Below, piece by piece: positions 5,187-5,986 of a stretch of DNA of 5,986 nucleotides. The translations under genes were made by a program, and so were the position numbers. The number at the start of each line of letters is the position of its first letter. The stretch's first letter is position 1. Source of the stretch: Actinomycetota bacterium (lineage in GTDB: Bacteria; Actinomycetota; Thermoleophilia; Gaiellales; Gaiellaceae); assembly GCA_003136795.1 (NCBI GenBank), contig PLDP01000188.1, positions 1-5,986 of the forward strand. The letters run 5' to 3'. The notes beneath the pieces are model-generated. The model was not told the origin of the DNA, made no database searches, and was given only the letters and a program-made list of their open reading frames with translations.

Positions 5187-5648
5187 AGCCTTCAAATCGC
5201 AGCTCCTCTCTTGGGTGTCAGAGCGGTGATCGCCGAAGCCCGGCGCAGGCAACACCGCCGGCGGTTGAGCGTGATCGTGGGCGTCGCCTGCGCCATCGTC
5301 CTCGCGTCGGTCGCGTTCATCGCCCTCGGGCACAGAGGCGCAGGGCAGCCGAAGTTCGTGAAGGTCTATTTCGCCTCCGGCGCGACCTCGACTCAGATCC
5401 TGCGGACGATCACCGCGGTCAAGGCCGAGCACGGCGTCAGTGCGGTGAGCCTGCTCACGAAGGAGGCTGCGCTGGCCGACATGAAGCGGCGTTTCCCCAA
5501 CCTCGTCGCGGGCCTCTCCTACAACCCGTTGCCCGATTCGATCCAGGTACAGGTGAGCCGCGCAGACGCAGCACGCGTGATCTCCGATCTGAAGCAGGCA
5601 CAACCCGTCGCCATCGCCGCGATCAGAGAGAGCCCGGGGAAGGGCTGA
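5184..5648 (+). CDS. Single-pass membrane protein with FtsX-like extracellular domain
   Basis: A 154-aa protein. Residues 1-27 are cytoplasmic and end in a basic run (EARRRQHRRR, 18-27). A single hydrophobic helix spans about 28-48. The rest (55-150) should lie outside the membrane by the positive-inside rule. The outer part matches the FtsX extracellular-domain pattern: FVKVYFASGATSTQILRTI (58-76), GVSAVSLLTKEAALADMKRRF (84-104), then NPLPDSIQVQV (114-124) and ADAARVISDLKQ (127-138), corresponding to the 'V..V...SKEEAL..' and 'NPLPDSF.V' blocks of FtsX. In FtsX this domain contacts cell-wall hydrolases or their activators, but the other three FtsX membrane helices and the FtsE ATPase are absent here. 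ATG 5184 is chosen because it sits six nt after a good -10 and because upstream sequence in frame is antisense to gntR. The domain call is fairly firm. The function is unknown, possibly modulation of peptidoglycan hydrolysis or of FtsEX. Confidence 0.82.
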   Translation: MSLQIAAPLLGVRAVIAEARRRQHRRRLSVIVGVACAIVLASVAFIALGHRGAGQPKFVKVYFASGATSTQILRTITAVKAEHGVSAVSLLTKEAALADMKRRFPNLVAGLSYNPLPDSIQVQVSRADAARVISDLKQAQPVAIAAIRESPGKG

Positions 5649-5665
5649 GCTTCAGTCGCTTGTCG

Positions 5666-5986
5666 TTACCCGCCGGTTCGCGGCGCCGGCGGCGCCCACA
5701 ATGTGGCGCTCAGGTTCTCGGTGCTCTGCGGCTGCAGGTCGACCAGCCGCACGAGCCGGTCGCCGAAGAGCGAACGGTCGAGCTTCGTCACGTCGGGGTG
5801 GTCGATCTCGACGAGGTTGCCGCTCGGGTCGCGGAAATAGAGCTGCACGGCGCCGTCGGGGAGCTCGACCATCTGTGCGAAGTAGCCGTACGGCTCGAAC
5901 ATTCCCCGTTCGAGCAGCCGGCGGTAGACGCCCTCGAAGTCGTCGACCTCGATCCCGAGATGCTGCGTGCCGGTGACTCGTGTGTC
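5666..5986 (-). CDS. VOC (glyoxalase/bleomycin-resistance/dioxygenase fold) protein, N-terminus outside window
   Basis: The frame is open from the right edge for 106 codons to TAA at 5668..5666. The visible part begins DTRVTGTQHLGIEVDDFEGV, a typical start of a VOC beta-alpha-beta module with a His where metal ligands usually sit. It continues through VYRRLLERGM and GYFAQMVELPDGAVQLYFRD to PSGNLVEIDHPD, where the Glu is the usual second ligand of that module. A 35-40-residue tail rich in Leu, Ser and Pro ends APPAPRTGG. Superfamily members include glyoxalase I, extradiol dioxygenases and antibiotic-binding proteins, and the visible sequence does not decide among them. An ATG at 5902 lies inside the domain and is not the true start. 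It converges with the FtsX-domain gene, with 17 bp between stops. Confidence 0.82.
   Translation of the reverse strand, partial: DTRVTGTQHLGIEVDDFEGVYRRLLERGMFEPYGYFAQMVELPDGAVQLYFRDPSGNLVEIDHPDVTKLDRSLFGDRLVRLVDLQPQSTENLSATLWAPPAPRTGG
5682..5696. repeat. GC-only inverted repeat in the VOC gene's 3' end
   Basis: GGCGCC, GGC and GGCGCC form a six-bp perfect stem 33 nt past the stop of the FtsX-domain gene. It could stall transcription from the left, but it has no T-run, encodes part of the Pro/Ala-rich VOC tail and may only reflect composition. Confidence 0.2.

Noticed and set aside
5163..5603. N-terminal extension of the GntR-type regulator
   Set aside because: This part is antisense to the FtsX-domain gene, and the start at ATG 5162 fits both promoter position and family N-terminus.
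5184..5648. Calling this gene complete ftsX
   Set aside because: Only one membrane helix and the extracellular domain are present. The stop at 5646-5648 is followed at once by a convergent gene, so no permease part exists downstream in any frame.
1..5986. CRISPR arrays, tRNA/rRNA genes, insertion sequences or phage genes
   Set aside because: No regularly spaced repeats, no RNA-gene signatures and no transposase, integrase or structural phage motifs were seen on either strand.

Overview
The window is GC-rich throughout, densely packed with genes, and uses GTG and probably TTG starts alongside ATG. Several genes lack a clear Shine-Dalgarno sequence and have -10-like hexamers close to their start codons. 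This fits a high-GC actinobacterium. Thermoleophilia (Gaiellales/Solirubrobacterales-like) is my guess from general knowledge, not from any search.

Left block (1..3944, minus strand, read right to left): a late purine-biosynthesis operon, purM - purN - purH, followed by an acetamidase/formamidase-family gene that runs off the left edge. PurM makes AIR, PurN formylates GAR using 10-formyl-THF, and PurH formylates AICAR and closes the ring to IMP. purN and purH overlap by 19 nt, and purH and the amidase share a TGATG stop-start, so the amidase is probably translated with the pathway. The purM-purN gap of about 50 nt holds a perfect 8-bp hairpin and a 23-codon arginine-rich mini-ORF that overlaps both neighbours.

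Middle (3957..4811, plus strand): a CtaG-type (caa3_CtaG) cytochrome c oxidase assembly membrane protein. It diverges from purM with almost no intergenic space and ends 3 bp from the convergent regulator gene.

Right block: a short YtrA-type GntR repressor (4815..5162, minus) diverges from a 154-aa single-pass membrane protein (5184..5648, plus). The visible outer part of that protein resembles the extracellular domain of the cell-division protein FtsX, without the FtsX permease. The two start codons lie inside a 27-bp imperfect palindrome that also contains two overlapping, oppositely directed -10 elements. This looks like a compact self-regulated switch with leaderless or nearly leaderless transcripts, and it is the most interesting feature of the window. 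The right edge holds the C-terminal part of a VOC/glyoxalase-fold protein (minus strand).

No tRNA, rRNA, CRISPR array, insertion sequence or phage gene was recognised. No gene-free stretch exceeds about 60 bases.
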